Shown piece after piece: positions 1-8,582 of a DNA stretch of 64,000 nucleotides (the stretch's first letter is position 1; each line of letters opens with the position of its first letter). Where the stretch lies: assembly GCF_003148465.1 (NCBI RefSeq), contig NZ_QGGI01000004.1:27833-91832 (forward strand). The letters are read 5' to 3'. This DNA is from Oceanotoga teriensis. Lineage in GTDB: Bacteria > Thermotogota > Thermotogae > Petrotogales > Petrotogaceae. The notes beneath the pieces are model-generated. The model ran no database searches, was not told the DNA's origin, and saw nothing but the letters and a program-made list of their open reading frames with translations. Made by a program: the position numbers and the translations under genes.

Positions 1-130
1 TAACGGCTATTGCTCCTGAATTTTCAGCAATCTTTGCTTGTTCAACATTAGTTACATCCATTATTACGCCACCTTTTAACATTTGTGCAAGGTTTTTGTT
101 TAAATTATATCTATTTTTGATATTTTCCAT
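1..130 (-). CDS. pdxS: Pyridoxal 5'-phosphate synthase subunit PdxS (5' part only)
   Basis: The first 43 codons of a minus-strand gene that runs off the left edge of the window. The translated start contains [18 protein letters not shown], the very conserved N-terminal strand-helix of PdxS (SNZ/PDX1), the lyase subunit that builds PLP from ribose 5-phosphate, glyceraldehyde 3-phosphate and ammonia supplied by PdxT. The ATG at 128-130 follows a strong GGGGGAG ribosome-binding site at 136-142. It is divergent from a MocR-type regulator, the usual arrangement for pdxS-pdxT with PdxR. Only the N-terminus is visible, so pdxT is not seen. Confidence 0.93.
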   Translation of the reverse strand, partial: MENIKNRYNLNKNLAQMLKGGVIMDVTNVEQAKIAENSGAIAV

Positions 131-263
131 TTAAAAATCTCCCCCTTTTTGATATAATAGTATTGTTATATATACACAATACACTTTATTATTGCATATA
201 AAAATTGTATTGTCAATTGCGGTAAAATTAATAATTGTATCATGACGGATGAGGGGGGTTTGA
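131..263. promoter_or_regulatory. pdxS/pdxR divergent promoter and operator region
   Basis: This 133-bp spacer separates two divergent genes. AATTGTAT occurs twice in direct orientation (203-210 and 233-240), exactly 30 bp apart, which is close to three helical turns; a related sequence on the other strand lies at about 173-184 (TACACAATACAC, reading GTGTATTGTGTA on the minus strand). MocR regulators characteristically bind spaced direct repeats, so these are candidate PdxR sites. The spacing and repeats are seen directly; the binding role is inferred. Confidence 0.5.
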
Positions 264-1697
264 ATGTTTGATTATAAGATAAATAAAAATATTGATAAAA
301 AACTTTATTTACAAGTTTATGAATCTATAAAAAAGGACATTTTAACAAGGAAAATAGTTGCAAATACTAAATTGCCACCTATAAGAAAAATAGCTTCAGA
401 TTTAAAATTAAATCCTTCTACAATCGTAAAAGCATATAATTTACTTGAAGAAGAAAAACTTGTATACAAAAAGCTTGGTAGTGGTAGCTATGTAGCTTAT
501 TTAGATGATGAAATGAATGATTCGGAAGATTATAATGATTTAAAAATAAATGAGAGATTGAATTCTGGACAAATAAATATAGAGAATAACATAAATTTCG
601 CTTCAGCCACTCCATCGGCTAATTTATTTCCAGTAGAAGATTTTAAAAGTGTTTTGATAAAGGTTTTAGATAGAGATGGTGGAGATGCTTTTACTTATCA
701 ACAAACTCAAGGTTATTATCCATTGAGAAAATGTATATCTGAAAAACTTAAAGAAGATTGTATCGCTACAAATCCGGAAAAAATACAAATTGTATCTGGA
801 GCACAACAAGCAATTGATTTGATAAGTAGAATACTTTTGAATGAAAAAGATACAGTTGTAGTTGAAGAACCAACATACTCTGGAGCTATAGCTTCGTTTA
901 ATAATAGAAATACAAATATAAAATCATTTCCAATTCAAAAAGATGGGATAGATCTTTCAGAATTCGAAAAATTTTTAAACAAAAATAATATAAAATTATT
1001 TTATACTATGCCAACATTTCAGAATCCTACAGGTATTTTATGGAGTGAAGAAAAAAAACAAAAACTCTTAGAACTTTCATATAAATATGATTTTTATATT
1101 TTAGAAGATGATTGCCTTTCTGAACTTTATTATGACAAAATTAAATTAAAATCTTTAAAATCTATGGACAAAAATGGAAAAATTATATATATAAAAAGTT
1201 ATTCGAAAATATTTATGCCTGGACTTAGACTTGGATTTATAATTTTACCCGAAGATCTTTTTAATCCTTTTGTATCTTTTAAATATTCGAGTGATATTTC
1301 AAGTCCAGGATTAAATCAGAGAGCCTTTGAAATGTATTTAAAAGAAGGATATTGGGATAAACATATTGAAAAAATGAGAGTATTATATAAAAAAAGATTT
1401 GAGAAAATGTATAATAAAATAAAAGAAATAAAAGAGTTTGAGATATTTGAAGTTCCTATGGGAGGATTATATTTTTGGATAAAGATAAATGATAATTTTG
1501 AAAATTTATTTTTAAAAGCTTCCAAAAGAGGTGTATCAATATTACCTGGAAAAGTATTTTCTCCAGAAGGAAATATTAAAAATTTCTATAGACTTAGTTT
1601 TGCCGATGCAGATGAACAAAAAATAGAGAAAGGAATGAATATAATAAAAAGTATAATACAAGATGATAAAAACTTAGATTTATATCCAATTCTGTAA
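264..1697 (+). CDS. pdxR: MocR-family (GntR/aminotransferase) regulator of PLP synthesis, PdxR-like
   Basis: A 477-residue two-domain regulator. Residues 1-80 form a GntR-type winged helix (LPPIRKIASDLKLNPSTIVKAY), followed by a short linker and a fold-type I aminotransferase domain. The PLP-binding features are present: NPTG at about 254-257, the Asp pair after ILED at about 281-283, and the Schiff-base lysine in KSYSK (K315). MocR proteins use bound PLP as a sensor. Divergence from pdxS makes PdxR the natural assignment: it would activate pdxST when PLP is low and repress itself. The ATG follows GAGGGGGG at 251-258 with good spacing. Another MocR specificity is possible but less likely. Confidence 0.88.
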   Translation: MFDYKINKNIDKKLYLQVYESIKKDILTRKIVANTKLPPIRKIASDLKLNPSTIVKAYNLLEEEKLVYKKLGSGSYVAYLDDEMNDSEDYNDLKINERLNSGQINIENNINFASATPSANLFPVEDFKSVLIKVLDRDGGDAFTYQQTQGYYPLRKCISEKLKEDCIATNPEKIQIVSGAQQAIDLISRILLNEKDTVVVEEPTYSGAIASFNNRNTNIKSFPIQKDGIDLSEFEKFLNKNNIKLFYTMPTFQNPTGILWSEEKKQKLLELSYKYDFYILEDDCLSELYYDKIKLKSLKSMDKNGKIIYIKSYSKIFMPGLRLGFIILPEDLFNPFVSFKYSSDISSPGLNQRAFEMYLKEGYWDKHIEKMRVLYKKRFEKMYNKIKEIKEFEIFEVPMGGLYFWIKINDNFENLFLKASKRGVSILPGKVFSPEGNIKNFYRLSFADADEQKIEKGMNIIKSIIQDDKNLDLYPIL

Positions 1698-1774
1698 ATT
1701 AAAAATAAATAAGGAGGGTAGACGTTATTATAAAACAAATATTATGTGATTTTGTTTTATATAGCGGTATAATT

Positions 1775-2125
1775 TTGAGTCAAGAATATGAAATATTAAT
1801 AAAGAAAATAATGAAATTTGTTGAAGAAAGAGACTGGAATCAATATCATAATCCTAAAGATCTTATAATATCCCTTAATCTTGAAGCTGCTGAATTACTT
1901 GAGATATTTCAATGGAAAGATGAAAAAGAAGTGAAACAAGTGTTGAGTGATGAAAGAGAACATATTGAAGAAGAAGTTGCTGATGTTGCTATTTATTTGA
2001 TGGAATTTTGTAATTATTTAGGTATAGATTTATATGAAGCAATTGATAAAAAAATTGTAAAAAATGGTATAAAATATCCCGTAAATAAATGTAAAGGTTC
2101 AAATAAAAAATATAATGAATTATGA
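1775..2125 (+). CDS. MazG-like nucleotide pyrophosphohydrolase
   Basis: A 116-residue protein of the MazG-like/RS21-C6 family, which hydrolyse (d)NTPs to monophosphates. The metal-binding helices are visible: EAAELLEIFQW near residues 33-43 and EEEVADVAIYL near 66-76, the E-x-x-E and E-x-x-D pairs of all-alpha NTP pyrophosphatases. The family normally starts just before 'EERDWNQYHNPK', so the TTG at 1775 gives the expected length. However, that TTG has no good ribosome-binding site, while a strong AAGGAGGG sits at 1711-1718 upstream. An ATT at 1727, in the same open frame, is eight bases from it, so translation may begin there and add 16 residues. Confidence 0.85.
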   Translation: MSQEYEILIKKIMKFVEERDWNQYHNPKDLIISLNLEAAELLEIFQWKDEKEVKQVLSDEREHIEEEVADVAIYLMEFCNYLGIDLYEAIDKKIVKNGIKYPVNKCKGSNKKYNEL

Positions 2126-2130
2126 TTAAA

Positions 2131-2162
2131 AAAAGTCTGAATCAATTTTGATTCAGACCTTT
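2131..2162. terminator. Bidirectional terminator between convergent genes
   Basis: A perfect 10-bp stem (GTCTGAATCA at 2135-2144, TGATTCAGAC at 2149-2158) with a 4-base loop, flanked by an A-run on the left and T-rich sequence on the right, lies between the MazG-like gene and the convergent AEC transporter gene. It can end transcripts in both directions. Confidence 0.75.
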
Positions 2163-3084
2163 AAGCAACAAACCACTTTAATATCAGGGGTATTGATATA
2201 ATTGACAATAAGGTTGAAATAAATACAGTTTGAGATGACAATTCGGCATTTCCTCCATATTCTTCTGCAAGAATAGCACTATTGGCAGCAACAGGCATAG
2301 CTGTTATTAAAAGTGGAATACCTATCATTAAATAGTCATTTACAAAAGGTTTTAAAATAAAATAAACAATTATTGGCATTAAAAATAATCTTGCAAAACT
2401 TATTATATAAACTTTAGGATTAGAGAAAATATTTTTGATAGAACTTTTAGCGAGTAAAGAACCTATTACAAGCATTGATAAAGGAGTAGTTACGGAACCA
2501 AGTAATGATAAAGTTTCGTCGACTGCCGTAGGTAATTTTATAGAGAATATGAATATTATCATACCTATTAATACCGATATAATACCGGGATTTAAAAACA
2601 TTTTCAAATCAAATTTATTTTTTTCTTTATTATTAGCTAAAAGTACAATTCCCAAAGTGAAGACCAAAAAGTTAAAAGGAAGATTATATATTGCTGTATA
2701 AAAAAGTGCATCATTACCAAATGCTGCTTTAATAACTGGAAATCCCATAAAACCTACATTTGAAAAGACGAGTGCAAACTTATATGCTCCGAGTTCGTCT
2801 TTTGAAGAACCGATTAGTTTTGGAAAAAATAATGATATTATAAAAGAAACTAAATATACAACAGTTGAAATTATAACAATTTGAAAAACTTTTCCTAAAA
2901 GTTCAGGAGAAAATTCTTTTTGCATGCTTTGAATGATCATAGCGGGTAAAGTGATTTTTAAAACTAAATCGGAAAGTCCTTTTGTTCCACTATCATTAAA
3001 AACATTGATTTTTCTTGAAACATATCCTATAAGGATTAGAAAAAATAATACAAAGATTTGGTTAAAAATATTAGAAAAATTCAT
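2161..3084 (-). CDS. AEC-family membrane transporter (auxin efflux carrier superfamily)
   Basis: A 307-residue integral membrane protein with about ten hydrophobic segments, starting FNQIFVLFFLILIGYVSRK and ending in ALILAEEYGGNAELSSQ then a last helix. This is the AEC/MleP/YfdV architecture (two five-helix bundles) of carriers for small organic anions or amino acids. The substrate cannot be told from sequence. The reading frame extends 12 bases further to a TTG, but that TTG overlaps the GGAGG ribosome-binding site, so the ATG at 3082-3084 is the real start. It appears to be a single-gene transcript ended by the shared terminator at its 3' end. Confidence 0.82.
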   Translation of the reverse strand: MNFSNIFNQIFVLFFLILIGYVSRKINVFNDSGTKGLSDLVLKITLPAMIIQSMQKEFSPELLGKVFQIVIISTVVYLVSFIISLFFPKLIGSSKDELGAYKFALVFSNVGFMGFPVIKAAFGNDALFYTAIYNLPFNFLVFTLGIVLLANNKEKNKFDLKMFLNPGIISVLIGMIIFIFSIKLPTAVDETLSLLGSVTTPLSMLVIGSLLAKSSIKNIFSNPKVYIISFARLFLMPIIVYFILKPFVNDYLMIGIPLLITAMPVAANSAILAEEYGGNAELSSQTVFISTLLSIISIPLILKWFVA

Positions 3085-3220
3085 AAAATCCTCCAAAAAA
3101 TATCATGTTATTAAAATTATAACATTTAAAAATTATTAAAAAAATAACGATTATTAATTTAATGTATTTTATGGTTAACTTTTAATTAACTCTTAAGAAA
3201 ACAAAATGAAAGAAAATTAT

Positions 3221-3226
3221 TATAAT
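3221..3226 (+). promoter_or_regulatory. Probable -10 box for the ABC-F leader transcript
   Basis: A perfect TATAAT lies 40 bases upstream of the first leader ORF. No convincing -35 element is visible at 17-bp spacing, so this is a tentative promoter. Confidence 0.4.
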
Positions 3227-3266
3227 ATTTAGATATAAAAGCTGTTAAAGGGAGGTATTCATTAAG

Positions 3267-3347
3267 ATGAAAAAAATAAATTTTAAAATCAATCATTTTA
3301 ATATAACTAAGAATACCAGGCTCTATAGCTTTTTGTTGTTTATTTAA
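3267..3347 (+). CDS. Leader peptide (26 aa) of the ABC-F attenuator
   Basis: A 26-codon ORF with a strong GGGAGG ribosome-binding site at 3250-3255 and an ATG at 3267. The peptide starts MKKINFKINHF and ends TRLYSFLLFI. It precedes two RNA hairpins and then the ABC-F gene. Its 3' half contains ACCAGGCTC (3315-3323), able to pair with GAGCCATGGT at 3382-3391, so a ribosome stalled inside this ORF would change downstream folding. This layout matches the leader ORFs of other antibiotic-resistance ABC-F genes. It is too short to be a functional protein by itself, and its role is inferred from position and pairing. Confidence 0.72.
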   Translation: MKKINFKINHFNITKNTRLYSFLLFI

Positions 3348-3381
3348 AATTCAAATAATACGAGTATACCAATAAAAAATT

Positions 3382-3403
3382 GAGCCATGGTTAATACCAT
3401 GGC
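3382..3403 (+). promoter_or_regulatory. Attenuator hairpin 1, mutually exclusive with leader ORF pairing
   Basis: GCCATGGT (3384-3391), a 4-base loop and ACCATGGC (3396-3403) form a perfect 8-bp stem. Its left arm overlaps GAGCCATGGT (3382-3391), which can pair instead with ACCAGGCTC (3315-3323) in the leader ORF with one bulge. The two pairings exclude each other, as expected of an attenuator. Confidence 0.65.
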
Positions 3404-3431
3404 TTTGTTAATTAAATTATTATTAATTTTA

Positions 3432-3470
3432 AAATAAGGAGAGTCTTTAAAAGACTCTCCTTATTTTTTT
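3432..3470 (+). terminator. Strong intrinsic terminator upstream of the ABC-F gene
   Basis: A 16-bp perfect stem (left arm 3432-3447, loop TAA, right arm 3451-3466) runs into a T-tract. It stands between leader peptide 1 and the ABC-F coding region, with no gene ending before it, so its likely job is conditional premature termination. Confidence 0.85.
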
Positions 3471-3483
3471 AGGAGGTGAAAAA

Positions 3484-3519
3484 ATGAATATTCATATAAA
3501 TATTGAAAAAATTAATTAA
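3484..3519 (+). CDS. Second short leader ORF (11 aa) upstream of the ABC-F gene
   Basis: An 11-codon ORF (MNIHINIEKIN) begins with ATG at 3484, seven bases after a textbook AGGAGG at 3471-3476. It sits directly after the terminator and ends 18 bases before the ABC-F region. The ribosome-binding site is stronger than most in the window, which suggests it is translated. It may couple translation into the ABC-F gene or act as a second regulatory ORF. There is no homology basis for a function. Confidence 0.5.
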   Translation: MNIHINIEKIN

Positions 3520-3537
3520 AATATTAAATATGAAGGA

Positions 3538-5115
3538 GTGATATTTATATCAATAATAAGTATTAAAAATATGACTTTCTATTATAATAACCCATATAAA
3601 GAAGTATTTGAAAATCTCAATCTTAATATAGATACTTCATGGAAAACAGGATTGATTGGTAGAAATGGAAGAGGAAAAAGTACATTATTAAATTTGATAC
3701 AAAAAAAGTTAAAACCTTTAATGGGAAGCATAAGTTTAGATGAAAAAATATCATATTTTCCATTTAAAACTGAAGAATATAAAAATGTAAAAGACTTTAT
3801 AAAAAATAATATAGCACCATTTCAAAAATGGGAAAATTTAATGGATGAACTTTTAAAAAATCCAACTATAAATAATATTGAAAGATATGATGAAATTCAT
3901 AATATGTATATGCATAATAATGGATATGAAATAGATGGATTAATAGAAAAAGAATTATATGATATGAATATGAATTCAGATATTCTTTATAGAAAGAAAG
4001 CTACATTGAGTGGTGGTGAGCTTACGAGGGTAATGATAATAATACTTTTTTTGAAAAATGGATATTTTCCACTTATTGATGAACCAACGAATCATTTAGA
4101 TTTAAAAGGAAGGGAAATATTAGCTGAGTATTTGAATAGAAAAAAAGGATTTATTATAGTGTCTCATGATAGATATTTTTTAGATAAATGTATAGATCAT
4201 ATAATAGCCATAAATAAATCAGATATAAAAGTATATAAAACTAATTATACTGAATGGGAATATAATTTTGAACTTCAAAAAAATTATGAAAGAAAAACGA
4301 ATGAAAAATTGAAAAAACAAATAAATCTTTTAGATGAAGCTTCTAAAAGAAGTAGAAAATGGTCATCTAAAAAAGAAAAAGAAAAAGCTGCTCATACGGA
4401 TAAAGGTTATATAGGAGCACAATCTAAAAGGCTTATGAAGCAAGCTATGGTTTTTGAGCAAAAAATAGAAAAAAGTATAGAAGAAAAAAATAAATTATTA
4501 AAAAATGAAGAAAAAGATTATGATTTAAAAATATTTGTGGATGAAAAAGTTCCAAATAATATATTAGAAATAAGAGATTTAAAAATAAAATATGGTGAAA
4601 AATATATAATTCGAGACTTTAATTTAAATCTTTATAAAGGTCAAAGATTATTTATAAAAGGTGAAAATGGAAGTGGAAAAACATCTATAATAAATGCTAT
4701 ATTAAATAAAATTGATTATGAAGGTCAGATAATAATTCCGGCTCATATAAAAATAAACTATGCATCGCAAATACCAAAATGGAAAAACGGAACAATAAAA
4801 GAAAATTTAGAAAAAGAAAAATTAGATGAACAAAGGTATAGAGATATAATAGCTTGTTTTAATTTAAGAGGAAATATATGGAATAAAAATTTAGAAACAT
4901 TTTCTGATGGAGAAAAAAAGAAAATAGAAATTGCAAGAAGTATAGTAGAACCAAGTGGACTTTATATTTGGGATGAGCCCATGAATTATTTAGATATAAT
5001 AATAAGAGAAAAAATAGAAGAAGCAATCTTAGAATCAAATCCAACCATGATCATTATAGAACATGATAAATATTTTATGGAAAAAATAGCTACCAATATA
5101 ATAGAAATAAATTAA
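3538..5115 (+). CDS. Lsa-type ABC-F ribosomal protection protein
   Basis: A soluble protein of 522-525 residues with two ABC ATPase domains and no membrane segments. Domain 1 has Walker A GRNGRGKST (about residue 40), signature LSGGE, Walker B FPLIDEPTNHLD and switch SHD. A charged linker follows, then domain 2 with GENGSGKTS, a degenerate signature (FSDGEKKK), IWDEPMNYLD and IEHD. These details match the Lsa/Vga/Sal group, which displaces lincosamide, streptogramin A and pleuromutilin drugs from ribosomes. The GTG at 3538 overlaps the AAGGAG ribosome-binding site (3533-3538). The family's usual start, MSxIxIxN, falls on ATA at 3547, eight bases from that site. The upstream two-ORF leader and terminator indicate drug-responsive attenuation. 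Confidence 0.9.
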   Translation: MIFISIISIKNMTFYYNNPYKEVFENLNLNIDTSWKTGLIGRNGRGKSTLLNLIQKKLKPLMGSISLDEKISYFPFKTEEYKNVKDFIKNNIAPFQKWENLMDELLKNPTINNIERYDEIHNMYMHNNGYEIDGLIEKELYDMNMNSDILYRKKATLSGGELTRVMIIILFLKNGYFPLIDEPTNHLDLKGREILAEYLNRKKGFIIVSHDRYFLDKCIDHIIAINKSDIKVYKTNYTEWEYNFELQKNYERKTNEKLKKQINLLDEASKRSRKWSSKKEKEKAAHTDKGYIGAQSKRLMKQAMVFEQKIEKSIEEKNKLLKNEEKDYDLKIFVDEKVPNNILEIRDLKIKYGEKYIIRDFNLNLYKGQRLFIKGENGSGKTSIINAILNKIDYEGQIIIPAHIKINYASQIPKWKNGTIKENLEKEKLDEQRYRDIIACFNLRGNIWNKNLETFSDGEKKKIEIARSIVEPSGLYIWDEPMNYLDIIIREKIEEAILESNPTMIIIEHDKYFMEKIATNIIEIN

Positions 5116-5120
5116 GAAAC

Positions 5121-5159
5121 AAACGAAAAGCTGGAGAATTTGCTCCAGCTTTTTGTTTT
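5121..5159 (+). terminator. Terminator of the ABC-F gene
   Basis: AAAAGCTGGAG (5126-5136), loop AATTTG and CTCCAGCTTTT (5143-5153) form an 11-bp stem followed by T-rich sequence, five bases after the stop codon. Confidence 0.85.
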
Positions 5160-5516
5160 AAATTTTCTAATAAGTTTCATAAAGAAAAAAAGAATGAAAA
5201 TACATTTTTATTTTAATCTTTATTATAGATATCTTTAGAATTGTTAAGGAAAAATAAAAAAAATTAATCCTTCTTAATAAAACTTATTAAAAAAACATAA
5301 AAACTAAAATCCTTTATTATAAAGTATTTTAAAGAAGTTTTATCATGAAACAAAATAAAATTATTGTTACGCTATTTGAGAATATTTTATATCATAGTAA
5401 TTTAAGTCTAAACATTAATACATGTCTATAATTGTCTATAATTAATATTTCACTTGATATAAAATAATGTTAAACTTAAGCTGAAATGGTGAAAAAAATT
5501 TTTGGAGGGATAAATC
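5160..5516. other. AT-rich intergenic region with the promoter area of the envelope-protein genes
   Basis: No gene is supported in these 357 bases. A tandem duplication of the 10-mer GTCTATAATT (5424-5433 and 5434-5443) gives two TATAAT boxes 10 bp apart, about 80 bases before the next gene. A TTGATA at 5454-5459 is another promoter-like element. An imperfect inverted repeat (TTAAGGA ... TCCTTCTTAA) lies near 5247-5280. Which element drives the downstream genes cannot be decided from sequence. Confidence 0.4.
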
Positions 5517-6443
5517 TTGAAGAAATTATTTAGCATATTCTTATTGATATTAATAGGGTTAATAGGATTTTCACAGTTAGAGGTTAGATCTATTAATATT
5601 TCTACAAAGGGTGCAGAAAGAATGCCTTTTATGTTTGAAGATGAACTATATTTTGTTGATCAAAATCATGATATAAGAGTGAGCAAATATATAAATGGAC
5701 AGTTTTCAATGCCAAGAAAAATAAAAGGAGATATAAATACAGAACAAAATGAATTATATCCAAATGTTTTATTATTAGAAGGAAAAAAAATAATGTATTT
5801 TACAAGGTATACTCCTGTAACAGATTATGATGTTTATAAAGCAGAATACAATGAAAATACAGAAGAATGGATAAATGTATCTAAAGTTGAAGAGCTTTCA
5901 ACATCAGAACAAGAATGGGGAATTAGTGTTAGTCCAGATCATAAAAAAGCTTTTGTAACAACTAAAGGTATTTATAATAATTTATCGAATGTTGGTGGAA
6001 GAGATATTTGGATGTTTGAATTTAAAAATGGAAAATGGATAAACCCTATAAATTTAAAAGAAATAAATACATCTTTTGATGAATGGGATGTTTTCTATTA
6101 TTTAGATAAAAATGAATTATATTTTTCTTCTAAAAGAGATGATTCTTTTGGAGGGTATGATATATATTCATATTCATTGAATACAAAAAAAATAAATCAT
6201 TTAGATAGAAATATTAATTCAGATAAAGATGAAAGAAGTTTTTTCAGAAATAAAGATTTAATGATATTTACAGGAAAATCAAGAGATGATGGACAAGGGG
6301 GATATGATTTATTTATTCATAATATAAACCCTGAAGAAATTCATATAGAAAAAACAGAAGAAAAAATTTCATCAAATATAAATTATGAATATTTTATATT
6401 TGCAGGATTAAGTTTATACCTAATACTCAAAAATATTATATAA
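5517..6443 (+). CDS. Secreted PD40-like beta-propeller protein with C-terminal membrane anchor
   Basis: A 308-residue protein. A Sec signal peptide (MKKLFSIFLLILIGLIGFSQ) is followed by repeated propeller blades marked by GGRDIW, GGYDIY and GGYDLF, the turn motif of WD40-like PD40/TolB repeats. The last 18 residues are hydrophobic and probably anchor it. It starts at TTG 5517, seven bases after GGAGGG. It is clearly paralogous to the protein at 8665 (shared ERMP, LYFV, NTxxNE and KKIMYFxRYT motifs) and related to the lipoprotein next door. Propellers of this kind usually bind proteins or cell-wall polymers; no enzyme motif is visible. First gene of a probable three-gene operon. Confidence 0.7.
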   Translation: MKKLFSIFLLILIGLIGFSQLEVRSINISTKGAERMPFMFEDELYFVDQNHDIRVSKYINGQFSMPRKIKGDINTEQNELYPNVLLLEGKKIMYFTRYTPVTDYDVYKAEYNENTEEWINVSKVEELSTSEQEWGISVSPDHKKAFVTTKGIYNNLSNVGGRDIWMFEFKNGKWINPINLKEINTSFDEWDVFYYLDKNELYFSSKRDDSFGGYDIYSYSLNTKKINHLDRNINSDKDERSFFRNKDLMIFTGKSRDDGQGGYDLFIHNINPEEIHIEKTEEKISSNINYEYFIFAGLSLYLILKNII

Positions 6444-6463
6444 ATAAAAGGGGGATTTTCTTA

Positions 6464-7579
6464 ATGAAAAAATTACTTATACCTTTAATAGTTCTCTTGA
6501 TTTTACTGGTTGGTTGTACAAAGACACCAACAAATGGTCAAGATATGTCGGGATTGAGAATACAAGTTTCGAATGATTTTATTTCTGATGGAGAGATGGG
6601 AGTTCCAGTAAATAGAGAGATTTCATGGAATTCAACAGAAGTTGATAAATATCAAGTTATGCTTAAAGAAGGAAATGAAACTTTTAAAATAATTGAAGAA
6701 ACTAAAGCAAAAACATATGCTTTGGAATTAAAAGAAGCTACAAAATATCAATTAAAAATAATAGCTTTAAAAGATGATAAAAAGGTTGAAACAGATACAG
6801 TAGAATTTTTTACAGAAGGTACTTTTACAGCTCTTGAAGAAACAAACATAATGAAATCTATTAATTCTAAATTTAGTTCTGGTTATGTTAGAATGCCATG
6901 GTTTTTAGAAGATAAAATGTTTTTTATTCATACAAGCGGAGGATATAATCTTTATGTAATTCAAAAAAATTCTGATGAATCATGGACATCTCCTTTAAAA
7001 TTACCTTCTGAAATAAATGAAGATGGTAAAAATATTATATCTCCAGCTGTTATTAAAAATGGTGAAAATTATAATATTTATTTTTTAAAAAACAATGAAA
7101 GCACAAAATATGATGTATATATTGCAGAATATAACTTTGAAAACAATAAAGTTTTAAGTATTGAAAAAATAGATTCTTTATCTTCTTCAAATGAGGAATG
7201 GGATATTTGGGTTAATGAAAATGAAGATGAAGTTTATTTAACTTCTTATGGACCATTTTCTGGTGTTGATTCTGGAAATAGAAGAAGTGTTTGGAAAGGT
7301 ATTAAAGAAAATAACAATTGGAAAGTTTCCTTAAATGAAGAATTAAATACAGCATATACAAAAACTATAAGAAATATATTTAAAATAAATGATAATAAAT
7401 TCATAATGGATGATTCAGATATTTTTGTGGTTTATAAAACTAATGAAGTATTTAGTGCATATAAAATACCTTTAAATATAACAGATAAAAATGAAAGAGA
7501 ATCATTTTATATGAATGATAAATTATACTTTGTATCATCTGCATCGGGAGCTTATTCCATTTATAGTGTACAATTTTAA
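6464..7579 (+). CDS. Lipoprotein with Fn3-like and beta-propeller domains
   Basis: A 371-residue lipoprotein. The lipobox LLVGC ends at Cys18, the expected lipidation site. Residues about 40-115 look like a fibronectin type III-like beta sandwich (GVPVNREISWNS to YQLKIIALKDD). The rest is a beta-propeller distantly resembling the flanking PD40-like proteins (EEWDIWVNENEDEVYLTS matches the motif at 8665). It lies 20 bases after the preceding gene and 19 before a beta-barrel gene, so the three are probably co-expressed in the cell envelope. Function unknown. Confidence 0.68.
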   Translation: MKKLLIPLIVLLILLVGCTKTPTNGQDMSGLRIQVSNDFISDGEMGVPVNREISWNSTEVDKYQVMLKEGNETFKIIEETKAKTYALELKEATKYQLKIIALKDDKKVETDTVEFFTEGTFTALEETNIMKSINSKFSSGYVRMPWFLEDKMFFIHTSGGYNLYVIQKNSDESWTSPLKLPSEINEDGKNIISPAVIKNGENYNIYFLKNNESTKYDVYIAEYNFENNKVLSIEKIDSLSSSNEEWDIWVNENEDEVYLTSYGPFSGVDSGNRRSVWKGIKENNNWKVSLNEELNTAYTKTIRNIFKINDNKFIMDDSDIFVVYKTNEVFSAYKIPLNITDKNERESFYMNDKLYFVSSASGAYSIYSVQF

Positions 7580-7598
7580 ATCAGGAGTTGAAAAATAA

Positions 7599-8582
7599 AT
7601 GAAAAAAATAATGCTAATATTGATACTATTGATATCTATAATGAGTTTTTCAAATGTAGACATATCAGGGACTACAGAGATATTCTATAATTTTAGACCA
7701 TCTTCAGGTTTGAGTTCAGATGTGGGACTTTGGCTTGATAGAGTTGGTTTAACAGCACAAAGTGATGATTATTATGCGAGATTTTATTTAACAAATCAAG
7801 ATAAAGGTGGATCTATAGGACCAAATCAATTTTATTTTGATCAACTTTATGGAATTTATTCTATAAAAGATCTCGACATATTTTTTGGTAGAAAAAGATA
7901 TAGAGATTTTACATTTCAACTTGGAAATTATTCGCTTTCTGAAGAAATGAAACATGGTGGAGATACTTTTGTAAGTATTCAAAAAGATCTTGGAATGGGA
8001 TTAAATACAAAATATGGAACATTTTATACAGTTACAAATCCTTCATCACCTTTGATAGCATCATTTTTATTTAATGCAGAATATAAAGATATAAAATCAA
8101 GTCTTTATTTAGAAAATATCAAAAAAAATGATGAAGATAAAATACAAGGAAAAATTTCAACAAGAAATAGAGTAAAATTTGGAGATATACAGATTTCGAA
8201 TGCTTTTGGATACAATCTATACAATAAAACGACAAAAGAGGGAACTATAACTTCTGTATTATTTTCAGGAAGAATAAATTTTATGGATTTTGGATTTATA
8301 TTAGAAACAGATATTACAGATATGAAAAATCCGGTGTATCTCGGAGAAATAGAATATAAAAATGATAATAGTCTAAAAGCTGTTGCAAATATTATATATA
8401 AAAGTGGAGATACTAATAAAGATGGATTTTTAGATGAGCTTGATAAACATTGGAAAACTGCTTATTGGGTTGAATATGATATAACTAATAATATCAATTT
8501 ACAAGCTAAACTCACCTTTGAAAATAAAAATGCTGAAGACAAAGAACCTATGATCCAAGTTAAATTTAAGTGGTCATTTTAA
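7599..8582 (+). CDS. Outer-membrane beta-barrel protein
   Basis: A 327-residue protein with a signal peptide (MKKIMLILILLISIMSFS) and alternating hydrophobic/polar strands throughout. It ends MIQVKFKWSF: a C-terminal phenylalanine after an amphipathic strand is the standard outer-membrane barrel signature. Thermotogota have an outer sheath (toga), so a porin or barrel is expected there. A short DTNKDGFLDELDK stretch resembles a calcium-binding loop between strands. Placement after two propeller proteins suggests a shared envelope role, perhaps a propeller-capped channel. No specific porin family is recognised. Confidence 0.68.
   Translation: MKKIMLILILLISIMSFSNVDISGTTEIFYNFRPSSGLSSDVGLWLDRVGLTAQSDDYYARFYLTNQDKGGSIGPNQFYFDQLYGIYSIKDLDIFFGRKRYRDFTFQLGNYSLSEEMKHGGDTFVSIQKDLGMGLNTKYGTFYTVTNPSSPLIASFLFNAEYKDIKSSLYLENIKKNDEDKIQGKISTRNRVKFGDIQISNAFGYNLYNKTTKEGTITSVLFSGRINFMDFGFILETDITDMKNPVYLGEIEYKNDNSLKAVANIIYKSGDTNKDGFLDELDKHWKTAYWVEYDITNNINLQAKLTFENKNAEDKEPMIQVKFKWSF

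Noticed and set aside
5345..5431. 28-codon ORF starting ATG at 5345 in the intergenic region
   Set aside because: Only a weak AAGAAG precedes it, and the peptide has no features; nothing follows it that would suggest a leader.
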